The notes below the pieces were generated by a model that was not told the DNA's origin, ran no database searches, and was given only the letters and a program-made list of their open reading frames with translations. The translations under genes were made by a program, and so were the position numbers. Source: Bugula neritina (Eukaryota; Bryozoa; Gymnolaemata; Cheilostomatida; Bugulidae). From it: a stretch of DNA of 23,453 bases. Positions 11,168-20,784 of this stretch are shown here, in pieces. The stretch lies in NCBI GenBank assembly GCA_964035545.1, contig CAXIUT010000048.1, positions 1-23,453 of the forward strand. Direction: 5' to 3'. Each line of letters opens with the position of its first letter. Position 1 is the stretch's first letter.

Positions 11168-11914
11168 ATGTAAGTGAAAGATCCCTTCATTAAAATATAT
11201 CCTCCTTCTTCTCAACTTCAACTTAGCCCAAGAAAACACGAGACACTCGCATAGACAAGAATTGATTAGTTGACTAAACTTCCTGAACGAAGATTTGGTA
11301 AATATCTTGTCAAGGCATAAAGAATTATATAAAATTCTATTGATGGCTACACAGCTATTTTTGATTAAAAGTATACTCTAGTTTTCTAAGGGGAATATGC
11401 ACGATCTAAAAAGAATGGATTCGGAGTATAGTATAATCTCGATGGAAGTATTTCTTTTTAAGGGCAGTTCAGAGATGATAAGTATGATGGTTGGGGCAGA
11501 ACTTTCTGCTATTCTGGATAATTTAGAGAAGGTCTTTACGACGGCTATGGAGTTTATTCAACATAAAAGGTATATTACGAAGGTTCTTTCAGTCGAGGAA
11601 TGTTCAATGGATAAGGTCTCCACTTTACAGGTTAAAAAATGATTACTTTCCATCCAGTTAAGAATATCAATAGTTTTTTGACTGAAGGATTGAAGAATAA
11701 TCTTGATATAATGGAAAAGTACCACATTGATGAAATATATATTGGAGAATGGAAAGATGGAAATAAGCATGGATTTGGAAGACTTTGGAAGTTAGATTAT
11801 TGGTATGCAGGACAATTTTCTAATAATCAACCTCATGGATTTGGGGCCTAGGAGGATAGAAAAACGCAAAAAGTCAAACAAACTAAATATAAATTAGGAA
11901 ATAAGGTTGATTGA
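11168..11914 (+). CDS. MORN-repeat protein, 248 aa
   Basis: Intron-free frame from ATG 11168 to TGA 11912-11914. Residues about 70-235 contain MORN motifs (Y/F-x-G-E/Q-F/W ... G-x-G): FEGEYARSKKNGFG, FEGQFRDDKYDGWG, YSGEFREGLYDGYG, YEGSFSRGMFNGEG, then, after a spacer, YIGEWKDGNKHGFG and YAGQFSNNQPHGFG. Several of the Glu in these motifs are TAA codons, which fits the MORN consensus better as Glu than Gln. The N-terminal 65 residues are basic. MORN proteins associate with membranes or the cytoskeleton; in ciliates and apicomplexans many are cortical. The function here is inferred only at that level. Confidence 0.88.
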
Positions 11915-11993
11915 ATCATAGATTATTATTTATTTATAAAAATAATCAAAAAGATCATTTGAAAAACTGTTTCCTAACCTATTTATAATTATT

Positions 11994-12428
11994 ATGGGAA
12001 GAAAAACAGTAAAGAAGAGCTCTAAAGGCAATAATTCGAGATATGATCAAATTTAAAAAGAGGCCAAAAACCTTAAAGGTCCTCATAGAAATGCATCAGA
12101 CTAAAATTATATGAGAGAATAGCAAGAATAGAAGGAATCTGAGTAGTGGGATGACTTATAATAGATATTTAGATGGATTGAGGGGATAAAGCAGTTGAAA
12201 GTGGATATATCTTTATTGAAGAGTGATTATTTAGTATTGAACAAAATATCAAATAAACTAAATGAAAAAACATAAAATCTTTAAAGAAATGAACAAAAAG
12301 ACAATATTTCATAAGCAAGCAACGAATCTGAGATCAGCTTAGATCAGAAACTTTAAAATTAACATTCTAAAATGTAAAATCGTGAAGTATAAATCAAATT
12401 ACAGCATCAGGAGTAATACCAAGAATGA
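11994..12428 (+). CDS. Small charged coiled-coil protein, 144 aa
   Basis: Intron-free frame from ATG 11994 to TGA 12426-12428, 79 bases after the MORN gene on the same strand. The N-terminus (MGRKTVKKSSKGNN) is strongly basic; the remainder alternates Lys, Glu, Gln, Asn with regularly spaced Leu/Ile (WIEGIKQLKVDISLLKSDYLVL), suggesting a coiled coil. Gly2 could allow N-myristoylation, but the context is weak. No family recognised. Confidence 0.65.
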
Positions 12429-12593
12429 TCTTTCATAACATTTAACTTATTTATTAGTTTAAAAATATAAAACTCAATATATTTGGAAATATTGCTTTCA
12501 AAGTTGAGATGATATGTTATTGGACACTTATGTTATTTAGTTTTTTATTTTTCTTAATTGTCATTAATATCATAAACGTCATAGTATAAAATC

Positions 12594-13565
12594 ATGTAAC
12601 CTAAATTTTCAGTTGCTTCTTTGTTCAAAGGAGTACTTTCGGATAAAGATATCTATCCTAAAATAGCAGGCAATTCTTCTAGATAGATCTAAAGTGCTGT
12701 AGCAATTATTTTCAGACATCCTCATCATGAATATGTCCCATCAAAAAGTCAAAGATATCTCAATTAAATATAAAATCAAATAAATTACATTCTTGATACT
12801 TAAATTCTTTTTCTACAAAGAATCTAAGATTTTAAAGCCTACTCAGGTGATATATGTTTTCCAGGAGGCAAAACTGATCCTAATTAAAATCCTCTAGAAG
12901 CAGCTATCAGAGAAACAAAAGAAGAAACAGGCATCTAAATAAAATAACATGAGCTCTTAGGTATGATAAATAAGAAGTTTTTTACTGTGCCAAGAGGAAA
13001 AGGTTATTTAGTAACCTATGCATATGTTTTTTTGCTTGAAAGAGCAGTAAATATTAATCTTAATTAAAAATAAATGGTTAGTTATAAATGGATTCCTCTT
13101 CGATATTTTAGACAAAATAAAGTTTACACCACCCTTAAGACTCCCTCAATCTTTTCAAAAAAAGGTTTGAATCAAAGCACTTTAAATCAATAAGTTTAAT
13201 CAGTAGAATGGGCTTCTCTAGATCTTGGTTTTACTAAATCATTGTATGGTCTATCGTTATACATTTTGGGCCATTTTACAAATAAGTTTATCCCAAAAAT
13301 CATGAAAAAGTACTTATCTTATTGTTAATTGGAATAATCTTAACTTTAGAAGTTAAGTTAAAATGAAAAAGATAAATATTTATACCTGAAACAAGACCTT
13401 TAATAATCTTTAATATATGCGATTCGTTTTAAAAATTTGTATTTCAGTGTTACTAAACTTCACTTTAAATAAAATTCTAAACTAACACAAAAACAGAAAT
13501 AAGAATAACAGCAAAAGTTTATTTAAACTATGAAGCTTTATCTTCCAAAACGACCTCGTCTTTGA
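12594..13565 (+). CDS. Nudix hydrolase, CoA-diphosphatase-like
   Basis: Intron-free frame, ATG 12594 to TGA 13563-13565, 323 aa. The Nudix box lies at residues 92-114: GKTDPN-[TAA]-NPLEAAIRETKEETGI, the consensus Gx5Ex7REUxEExGU. The glutamate of Gx5E falls on the TAA codon 12885-12887 (residue 98), a metal-site position, so Glu is expected. Upstream, SAVAIIF and ILFLQRIEDFKAYSGDICFPGG resemble the strand and loop before the box in coenzyme A diphosphatases (NUDT7/NUDT8/PCD1), which hydrolyse CoA to 3',5'-ADP and phosphopantetheine; the assignment to CoA is tentative. After residue 250 a Gln/Lys-rich C-terminal extension of about 75 residues continues to the stop. Confidence 0.85.
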
Positions 13566-13697
13566 TTTAATTTGATATATTATTAATTGAAATATTAAAG
13601 TATCAAAATATTAAAAGATTAATACAAAGATATTTTGTTTGAGCTGAAGCTATGTAAGTAACGATAAAAAGTATTTTTACATTTATTGATACTATAA

Positions 13698-14075
13698 ATG
13701 TTTAAATTAAAAAGTAGAGCATCTTAGGACGAAATAACGTCACCAATTGGAACTAAAAAGGTCTTATAATCTGTCAGCAGAAGCAGTACTTAACGGTCTC
13801 AAAAAAAAAGAATCACAAAAGTAAATAGATTTAGCAATTGTAAATATGGAGTGCCCATCGATTCCAAAATTGTCTAAGTCACAGCATCAATTAAGAGAGA
13901 ACAGTTTCAAGATAAACTTAACTAAATTAACTAAGTTTTTGCAAATGGTGTAGATCAAGGACTCAAAGTGTTCCATTAAGGCAGTGCGGAAAAATAGGTG
14001 TTTTTTGGGGAGTTCTTCTTCACCTTTTTGTCTCTGTATTCTACCTATGTGGTTCTAGCCTTGTAGAGACACTGA
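13698..14075 (+). CDS. Small basic protein, 125 aa, unknown
   Basis: Frame from ATG 13698 to TGA 14073-14075. Residues 10-95 look like ordinary protein: a Ser/Thr/Lys-rich start (SPIGTKKVLESVSRSSTER) then a helical stretch (REQFQDKLNEINEVFANGVD). The last 30 residues are Phe-rich and lie opposite the lysine-rich coding end of the minus-strand gene, so the true C-terminus may be altered by an intron I cannot see. No family recognised. Confidence 0.55.
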
Positions 14076-14526
14076 GTACAGATGTGTTCAATGCTGGCAA
14101 TCTAAAAATAGATTCCTGCTAAATTGTGTTTCTGTTCTTGATTTATTATACCCTAAATCATTTAAAAATATATAGATATTTTATAGATATCATTGAAGAT
14201 CAATTTTAGAGATTTCATTCCGGATAATATATTAGAACTTGCTAAAACATTGAATAATGCCTGAAGGTTTGATTTATCTCTAAATTTGTACGCATTAGTG
14301 TATTTCATGGGTCATTCTGTCCAAAAATTTATCTACTTACCGATTAACTTCATCATAGGCAGTCATAGCTTCACTGGCGCATTTGTAATCAGGACATTCT
14401 TTCATTATATTTTGAAATTTAGACTATCGCATTTTTTTTAATCTTTTTAAGAGTACCTTCCATAATATACATAAATCGTTTTCGCTATTTTTATAACTCC
14501 TTCCACTATGATTTCTTAAGACTCAT
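13955..14526 (-). CDS. Cys-containing small protein, two inferred introns, unknown
   Basis: Proposed start is the ATG complementary to 14524-14526, stop TGA at 13955-13957. Three open segments in different frames are joined by a 28-nt intron (14443-14470) and a 61-nt intron (14280-14340, 5' end GTAAGT, CTAAT branch-like site, TTTAG end), giving about 160 aa with exact frame closure. The product begins MSLKKSEWKELEKERKRF, has ECPDYKCASEAM, a helical middle (NLQALFNVLASSNILSG) and a C-x2-C (HICTQCLYKAR), ending in a Lys-rich tail. The paired cysteines could bind metal or form disulfides. The 3'-most 117 residues also form an intron-free frame from an ATG at 14308, an alternative model. No family recognised. 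Confidence 0.5.
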
Positions 14527-14594
14527 AATTAATATTAGCACTTTAATCAACTAATTATTGTTATCAAGTACAATATTAAAATTTGATAACAATT

Positions 14595-17500
14595 ATGCTT
14601 TTAGAACAATAAAATTTGAAAATTTGGGTCTCTTCGGGTCATCTCAAAATAAAAAGAGATTCGTAAGCTTTATAAAACTATCTACTTTCAGTCATGAAAC
14701 TATACGGACCTTATTCAAAACTAACTCTTGGTACTCTCAAAGGAACCATTACTAATTTCCTCATAAATGATATCAATTTTAAATCAAGTAGTATGATCTT
14801 TATGTTAACAATCCCTCTCTCATCTCAGTTAATGATCTAATAAGATAACTTATTCTTTTCTTTGTAGTTTAAAAAAGTCTGAAACCTGAAGATTTAATAC
14901 AATTAATAACTTAAGTCTTGAATAAAAATCTTTAGGAAAATAAAGTAGCAGCTAATTATGGTATGATCGATCTCTACCCTACAGATCTAAATAAATATAC
15001 AAAGATGATCAAGGAATATTTTAAAAGCAGTAAAAGAGAGTTAGATATAACACTAAATAAATTAAATTCAGAAGATTATTTTTCCAATTTCAGTTGAAAT
15101 GAATAAAAAAACCATTAGTATTGATACTATTACAGCTATTCACTCGAACAAATAATTAAAAGCAGCGTGTTAAAGGCTCAGGATACCCTTAATTTTATCA
15201 AAAGATAGCCCTTAATAGCTCTTTGATACTATTTACTATTCTGGTATTAACAGTTAACTTTCAAAAAAAATCATATGCAGTTCTACTTATCCAGCTTATT
15301 TGTAAAAACTTTATAAAATAATCTCAAAAATAGTTCTTCGCAATAATGAAATAACTATTGAAAATGAATTAACTAAGCTATACAATTACCTCTAAGAAAA
15401 GAAAGAAAACTATTTAAATAAATTCAGATAAATTGTTTAATCTTATTATTCAATGAAGAAATAAAAATTAATATAAAATGTATAGGTCTAAGAAAAGGTA
15501 AGTTCTGTGTTAATATCTCTAGTTCGAGATGTTAAAAATCAATTTGTTTAGCTTTAAATTTAAAAAATATCGAAATCAGTTTAAAAAATAATAAATCAAA
15601 GATAGATCTCTAGAAAAAATAAAAAAAAGATTTAATCTTCTTTTTCATAAAGCTGTTAACTAAAAAATGTAGATACATATTAACATACAAAATCTATATC
15701 GTCAGAAAGGTCAAATAGTATCGTATCAGATGATGAATCTATCAAAATAATAAAAATATATAAATTATCTTCTTTAGAACAATCCTAATTTAATCGATTA
15801 TCACCTTGGAAAAAAAGATAAACTAATCAAAGTTTATTTTTAAGTAAATAATAAAAAAGTTTGTTCTTTCCTTTTGCAAGTCAAAATAAGGAAAATAATA
15901 TAGATTAGATATAAAAAAACAATTTTATTAAAACTTCTAAAACAATCTAAAGTATGATGAAATAGTCATCTTTAAATAGTCTTATCAATGAATAATCTGA
16001 GATTGGTCTGACTAAAAATCAAGTCAATCATCTAGACACTCGAAAGATGAAGTAATTATAAAAATAGAGAATGCATAAATATAAAAGTAGGTACAGATAA
16101 TGACGAATCCTTTTGATATTAATCAATGTATTAAGCATCAAAATAAACTAAGAGTTGTCTTAATAATTTTATCTAAACAAAAAATAAGCAACGTTTCCTG
16201 TTAAAAGATAAGTAAAATTTGATCATAAAGATTGCTCAATCAATAAGATAGTTGCTCATAAGAATAGACAATATAAGAATGTGGAAATATCTTTCCTAAC
16301 TTTTGAAGTAAACTAGATTATGTAAAATTACTAAATTTATTTATAATTTAACATTTTTGGTTAAAATTCTTACAAAAACATAAAAACTTACCTTGAATTT
16401 CCAATAAAGTTAAATCATTAGCGAGCATTATCTTAAATTATTACTCAATAGTGTATTAAATCATAGTTTTCTGAATCAATTCTAAATTAAGCTATGCATT
16501 TCAGTCTTTTCGAATGTATTTAATTTGTTCTAAAAAATCTTGTTTGCTAGCTAAGATATCCTTAATAAACCATCTATTTCTACTTAAAAATGCTCTATGA
16601 TAAATATACTTTATATGAGAATGAATAAGTTTTGACTTAAATAGTAAAGAATCTATAAATATCTTTTTCTATATCTTCTCTTCAATCTAAGTACATTATA
16701 TATTTTTTCTATTCTTTATTCAGATATAAAGCATTGGGTAACTATCTTAGTAGTAATTTGCATAAAAAAGTTAAATTTTAAGATCACTATCTCTTTCAAT
16801 GTCCTCATTAAAAATATAGATCTTTATTAGTTCTCTAATAATTTATGACATTGCTCACATCATTCACCTTATCTTCTTACATCCAACGAATACTTCTTTA
16901 ATTATCAACAATATCAGTCTAAGTATGAAAAATCAAAGACCCTAAAATATATATCTAATACTTTATCTTATTTCCTATTTTGCTCCTCTGAATATTCTAT
17001 AGATACTTTAAAATCTAATTAAAAAATAATTTCATAGCAATCCCTTACTGACTGCAGTTGAATACTTCAATATTAAAATGATATTTATTTTGAGAAGATT
17101 ATAAGAAAAGGCCATTAGTTATAAAGAAAGATTCAAGTAATCTTTAATTTTCTAGATGAACTGATTGTTCTATGTCATAAAAAGCCTTTAAATAAAAAAC
17201 GTAAGTTATAATTTGCAGACCGTCAATAAATTAAAAAAATGTGTTTACAAATTCCAAATTAAAAATAACCTAGTAAATGGGGTTTCTTTTATTTATCTGC
17301 TTAAAGAGCTATACAGTGTTTCTTATGGATTTTTTGATCTTTTGACTAATATTTAGCTTACTTTTAGTACCTATTTAGATAAGAGTAGCTATATTAATTA
17401 TCTTATAATTTTAATCAAAAATCCTTTAACGGCATTTGAACAAATTGAACTCAGTAGAATCTTTGTTTAAAAATAAATCACTCAAGATAAATTAAAAATA

Positions 17501-18040
17501 TTCATTCATAATATTTTACATGATAATCTCAATGATTATAATATATCTTACCTGAAAAATCTTATTGATTTTTTCATCAAAGAAAGATATCTTAAATTTT
17601 AGTAAATAGAAGCAATGCTAGATTTTATTGATAAATTTGTAGGACTATAAATAGGAAAAAATCAAGATAAAATAGATTTTGCTGATTGGATTTTTAGAAA
17701 ATATTTATAAGGGTTTAATTTAATTTTATTAAAGCAAAATGGAGAACTACAAAAAATAGGAAACATAAAACGGTTTTATCATATTGTATCGATAAATAAA
17801 AAGTGAGAAGTTTAAGTCTTATATAGTATAAAAGTTGTACAAATAAATTCGAAATAGCAGTTTTTACAATTGATGAAATATGTACGAAACTGCCTTATAA
17901 AGGCAATCAGTAACGCAAAGATATAATTAAATAAATTAAAAGAGCTATAAATCAGAGAAATAAAATCTATGGAAGATTGCTCAGTAGACATCAATGTTGA
18001 TGAACAAGTATTTTAAAAGAGCAAAAGTTCATAATATTGA
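14595..18040 (+). CDS. Long helical protein, many introns, about 1,050 aa, unknown
   Basis: A chain of open segments runs from ATG 14595 to TGA 18038-18040. I join them with seven GT-AG introns: 14788-14828 (41 nt), 15030-15093 (64), 16091-16135 (45), 16691-16731 (41), 17118-17137 (20), 17167-17218 (52) and 17803-17826 (24); the total closes in frame at 1,052 aa. The 45- and 24-nt introns are multiples of three and each contains an in-frame TGA. The clearest segments are 15099-16090 (Lys/Glu/Ser-rich, coiled coil plus low complexity), 16136-16690 and 17219-17802, which look like packed alpha helices. The first two introns are the least certain; separate genes at 14595-15097 and 15099-18040 are possible. 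No signal peptide, catalytic motif or family recognised. Confidence 0.5.
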
Positions 18041-18101
18041 TTTTAATTAGCAGTATTTTTATCAGTGTTAATCTTGTTTAATATGAACCATTCAATATAT
18101 A

Positions 18102-18176
18102 GGGGTTGGGGGTGGGGGTTGGGTTGGGGGTTGGGGTGTGGGGTTGGGGTTGGGGGTTGGGGGTTGGGGTTGGGGG
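18102..18176. repeat. Internal telomere tract, GGGGTT-type
   Basis: About 75 bases of G-rich telomeric repeats with irregular units (G3 to G5, one GGGGTGTGGGG) in the orientation of a right chromosome end. It begins after ATATATA, 61 bases past the stop of the preceding gene, just as the true right telomere begins 60 bases past the last gene start. Directly after it, at 18177, unique sequence resumes inside a coding region. Left of this tract, bases 1-18101 therefore have the layout of a complete chromosome. Confidence 0.95.
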
Positions 18177-18177
18177 C

Positions 18178-19393
18178 TGCACTGGACATTAAAGTGCATT
18201 TGCCCTTGGAGAACAACAGCCAGAACTAGTTGCCACTGTTCCCAATGGAAAAAAATACACTTTAAGTAAATCATTAGTTATTCTTAGATTATGACGGAAG
18301 AAAATTCTACATTGCCTCAATCAAAGGTACTGCCTATGAAATGGGACTTGCCTATGGACAGCTCATGAAATAAGAACTCAAAGTTATGCAGAAATAATTT
18401 TATGGATGGGCTGCAGGATATATTGCCAATAATGTCACCCAAATTGGAATGCTCCCCAAATGGATGAGAATGGATATTGGAACTGAAGCTGTTTCCCTTG
18501 TCAAAAGACTACTTGACTTGAACTATGTCATCACCAAAAAATATACCCCTCAAAGATGGGAAGACTAGTTCAGAGGAGTTGGAAAGGGATCAGGTATTCC
18601 AACTAAAACCTGGAGAAGACTCAGTCTCATTCCAGAACTTCTTAAAGCCTCATGCAGCATTGGAGGATGGTGGGGATCTGCCACAGAAACTGGCAAACTT
18701 TTACAGCTAAGATCTCTTGATTGGGAAGAACATGCACCTATTGCTAAATTCCCAATGATCACTGTCTATCATCCTAGTGAAAAAGGATCAGTTCCCTTTG
18801 CTAACATCGCTTGGGTTGGATTCTTTGGTAGTTTGACTGGATATTCTTCAGCTAAAATTGGTATTTCTGAACGTTTAAGAGGAGGACCTTCAAACACAAT
18901 GACTAGATTCGGTAAACCTTGGACCTATGCCTTGAGAGATGTTCTTCAATTCTCAAAAACTATTGATGATGCTCTTAAAAACCTCAATTAAACTGACAGA
19001 ACTTGCTCAGTCTATCTCGGTATTGGATCAAGTGTCAATAATACCTACAGATTGATCAAATATTCTCATACTGAATTCGATGTTTTTGATGATACTAACT
19101 GGGCTCATGGAGGAGTTCATCCAGAAAAAGCAGGAATGATCTGGAAAGCTTATCATGATGATAAGGCTTGTTTTGCTAACCATTTCGTACCACAATATGG
19201 CAAAATTACCCCAGAAGATATTTGGAGAAGAGCTGTTCCAAGAGCTGAAACAGGAGACTCTCAAGTGATAGTTATGGACTACTCCAACAACCATATCTAT
19301 GCTATGTATCCTAATCCTATCACTCATGAACCAGGATACAACAGACCTGCCATCAAGATCGACCTAAATCCTCACTTTAATGAACAATGGTGA
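18178..19393 (+). CDS. C45-like Ntn hydrolase, 5' end missing at telomere junction
   Basis: The reading frame is open from the first base triplet after the telomere tract (18178) with no start codon, and ends at TGA 19391-19393. One 22-nt intron at 18266-18287 links VPNGKKYTLN to YDGRKFYIASIKGTAYEMGLA; 397 aa remain. The GTAYEMGLAYGQLMKEE segment and the later SCSIGGWWG...LQLRSLDW segment match the peptidase C45 / acyl-CoA:6-aminopenicillanate acyltransferase-type Ntn hydrolases, in which a Cys exposed by self-cleavage is the nucleophile; the candidate is the TGC at 18653-18655. Such proteins are usually secreted or lysosomal, so a signal peptide was probably on the missing part. Only five TAA/TAG codons occur in about 400, far fewer than in neighbours, suggesting strong codon bias. 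The substrate is unknown. Confidence 0.78.
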
Positions 19394-19587
19394 TTCTAAA
19401 AAACATCTAAATATCTCTTTTTAGTTTTTTTTTAATAAGAAGTTTACTTTCTATATCTGATAAAGGCTTAGTTAAATTTTAAACATTTTTTTTTGAAGAT
19501 AAGATAATTAATAAAAATAGAATTTAGACATTAAATTGTTTTAATTCGTTAAATATTTAAAGATTATTTCAAACAAATCGAATCATT

Positions 19588-20649
19588 TCAACATGTTAAT
19601 CTTTTAAGAATTCCAATACTGTATCTGGCAACTAGTCTTTCAAAAATACAAGAATAGATTAAGGACAAACCTAACATGGTACAGATATAGAATATAACCA
19701 AACTTTTAGAATTTTATCCAAGAGCAGTATATCCTACATATTATTGAAAACCTTAAATATCAAAATTATGAGAATAAGTTTGGTAAGAATCTCTTCTGTT
19801 CTTTGCCACAAAACTGCTAAAAGCTGTTTTAAATATCATCTAACTTGAATCGTCTGTAAAATAATATCTCTTCAAATAATGCAAAAATATATAACTCACC
19901 ACATCCTGAATACCCATTACCTACCCACTCTCATCAATCGATTCTTTAGGTTTAAATGTTTGTCTAGCAGTATGAGTTACTACTCTTCTAGTATGACTTC
20001 CATTCTTATCATGATATGTTTCGTAGTGATAACATTCTATCCAAAACCTGAAAAACCCTTGGCCTTTAACCATTCCATTGTAAGTGTCTTCGTATTAGTC
20101 AAACCTCCGAATATTTTGAATGTAATCTTTGATATCACTACAACAGCAAGCTGAAATTAAGTACATGAAGTAAAGGCCACCCAAAAGACCAAAAGCAAGT
20201 TCAGCTCTTAAAAACTTATTGAGACCTATTATAGCTATAATTAACCATGCTAAAAGCAGAAGGTTAAATACCATAATACGAAAATACCATGAAGGAGGTT
20301 ACTTGATAGGCATATTTCTTTAAGTAAAAGTTGGATCTCTAATATTGAAAAACATAGGTCCAAAACCATTTGCAATACCTTGATTACAAGTTGCAAAAAC
20401 ATTTGCATTAGGAGCCTACATTATTAGAGGTTGTTGAGGATATTGTTGAGGATATTGTTGAGGTTGTTGAGGATATTGTTGAGGTTGTTGAGGATATTGT
20501 TGAGGAAGGTTTTGTTATCTTGGATAATTTGGAGGGTATTGTTTGGTGTTAGGAGCTAGTTATTAAGGTCTAATACTTTGAGTCTTTATCTAAGGTATAT
20601 TATGAAGCTAGTAGTTACTTTTTTCGAAATCAAGATCAGTCGGGTTCAT
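19588..20649 (-). CDS. TMEM151-like membrane protein with PQQY repeat N-terminus
   Basis: Intron-free frame from the ATG complementary to 20647-20649 to TGA 19588-19590, 353 aa. Residues 1-75 are disordered, including the PQQYPQQ repeats. Two membrane helices lie at about 125-143 and 150-172, ending in CCC, and a third near the C-terminus (about 325-345, SLVIFYICTMLGLSLIYSCIF). Between them, FFRFWIECYHYETYHDKNGSHTRRVVTHTA matches the CYHYE...VVTH core of the TMEM151 family, widespread in animals and protists and of unknown biochemical function. It converges on the C45-like gene with a 194-base spacer containing only AT-rich DNA and T runs. Confidence 0.8.
20428..20506. repeat. Coding minisatellite, PQQ/YPQQ
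   Basis: Tandem AGGTTGTTG and AGGATATTGTTG units on the plus strand encode CCT CAA CAA (PQQ) and TAT CCT CAA CAA (YPQQ) on the minus strand. All fourteen glutamine codons in the tract are CAA; none is TAA or TAG. Units are multiples of three, so length changes keep the frame. Confidence 0.9.
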
Positions 20650-20784
20650 TTTTTTCAAATAAAATATATTTTTATAGCTTTCCAAAATTATCTAATAAAT
20701 ATTTTTTTATTAGAAATATTTTGAAAAAGAACAATAATTTTTAAATTGACTTAATTGATAAATAATTAAATATACTAATTATTA

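Noticed and set aside
14558-14755. Plus-strand frame of 65 residues before the long gene
   Set aside because: It has no ATG in frame and overlaps the preferred exon starting at 14595; it remains a weak alternative.
16126-16640. Long TGA-free plus-strand frame starting at ATG 16126
   Set aside because: Looked like a separate gene at first, but the overlapping frame continuing from 16136 gives a much more protein-like sequence and joins both flanking exons.
18092-18274. Minus-strand Pro/Gln-rich open frame across the internal telomere
   Set aside because: It is only the translation of CCCCAA repeats plus the antisense of the hydrolase gene; no independent coding signal.
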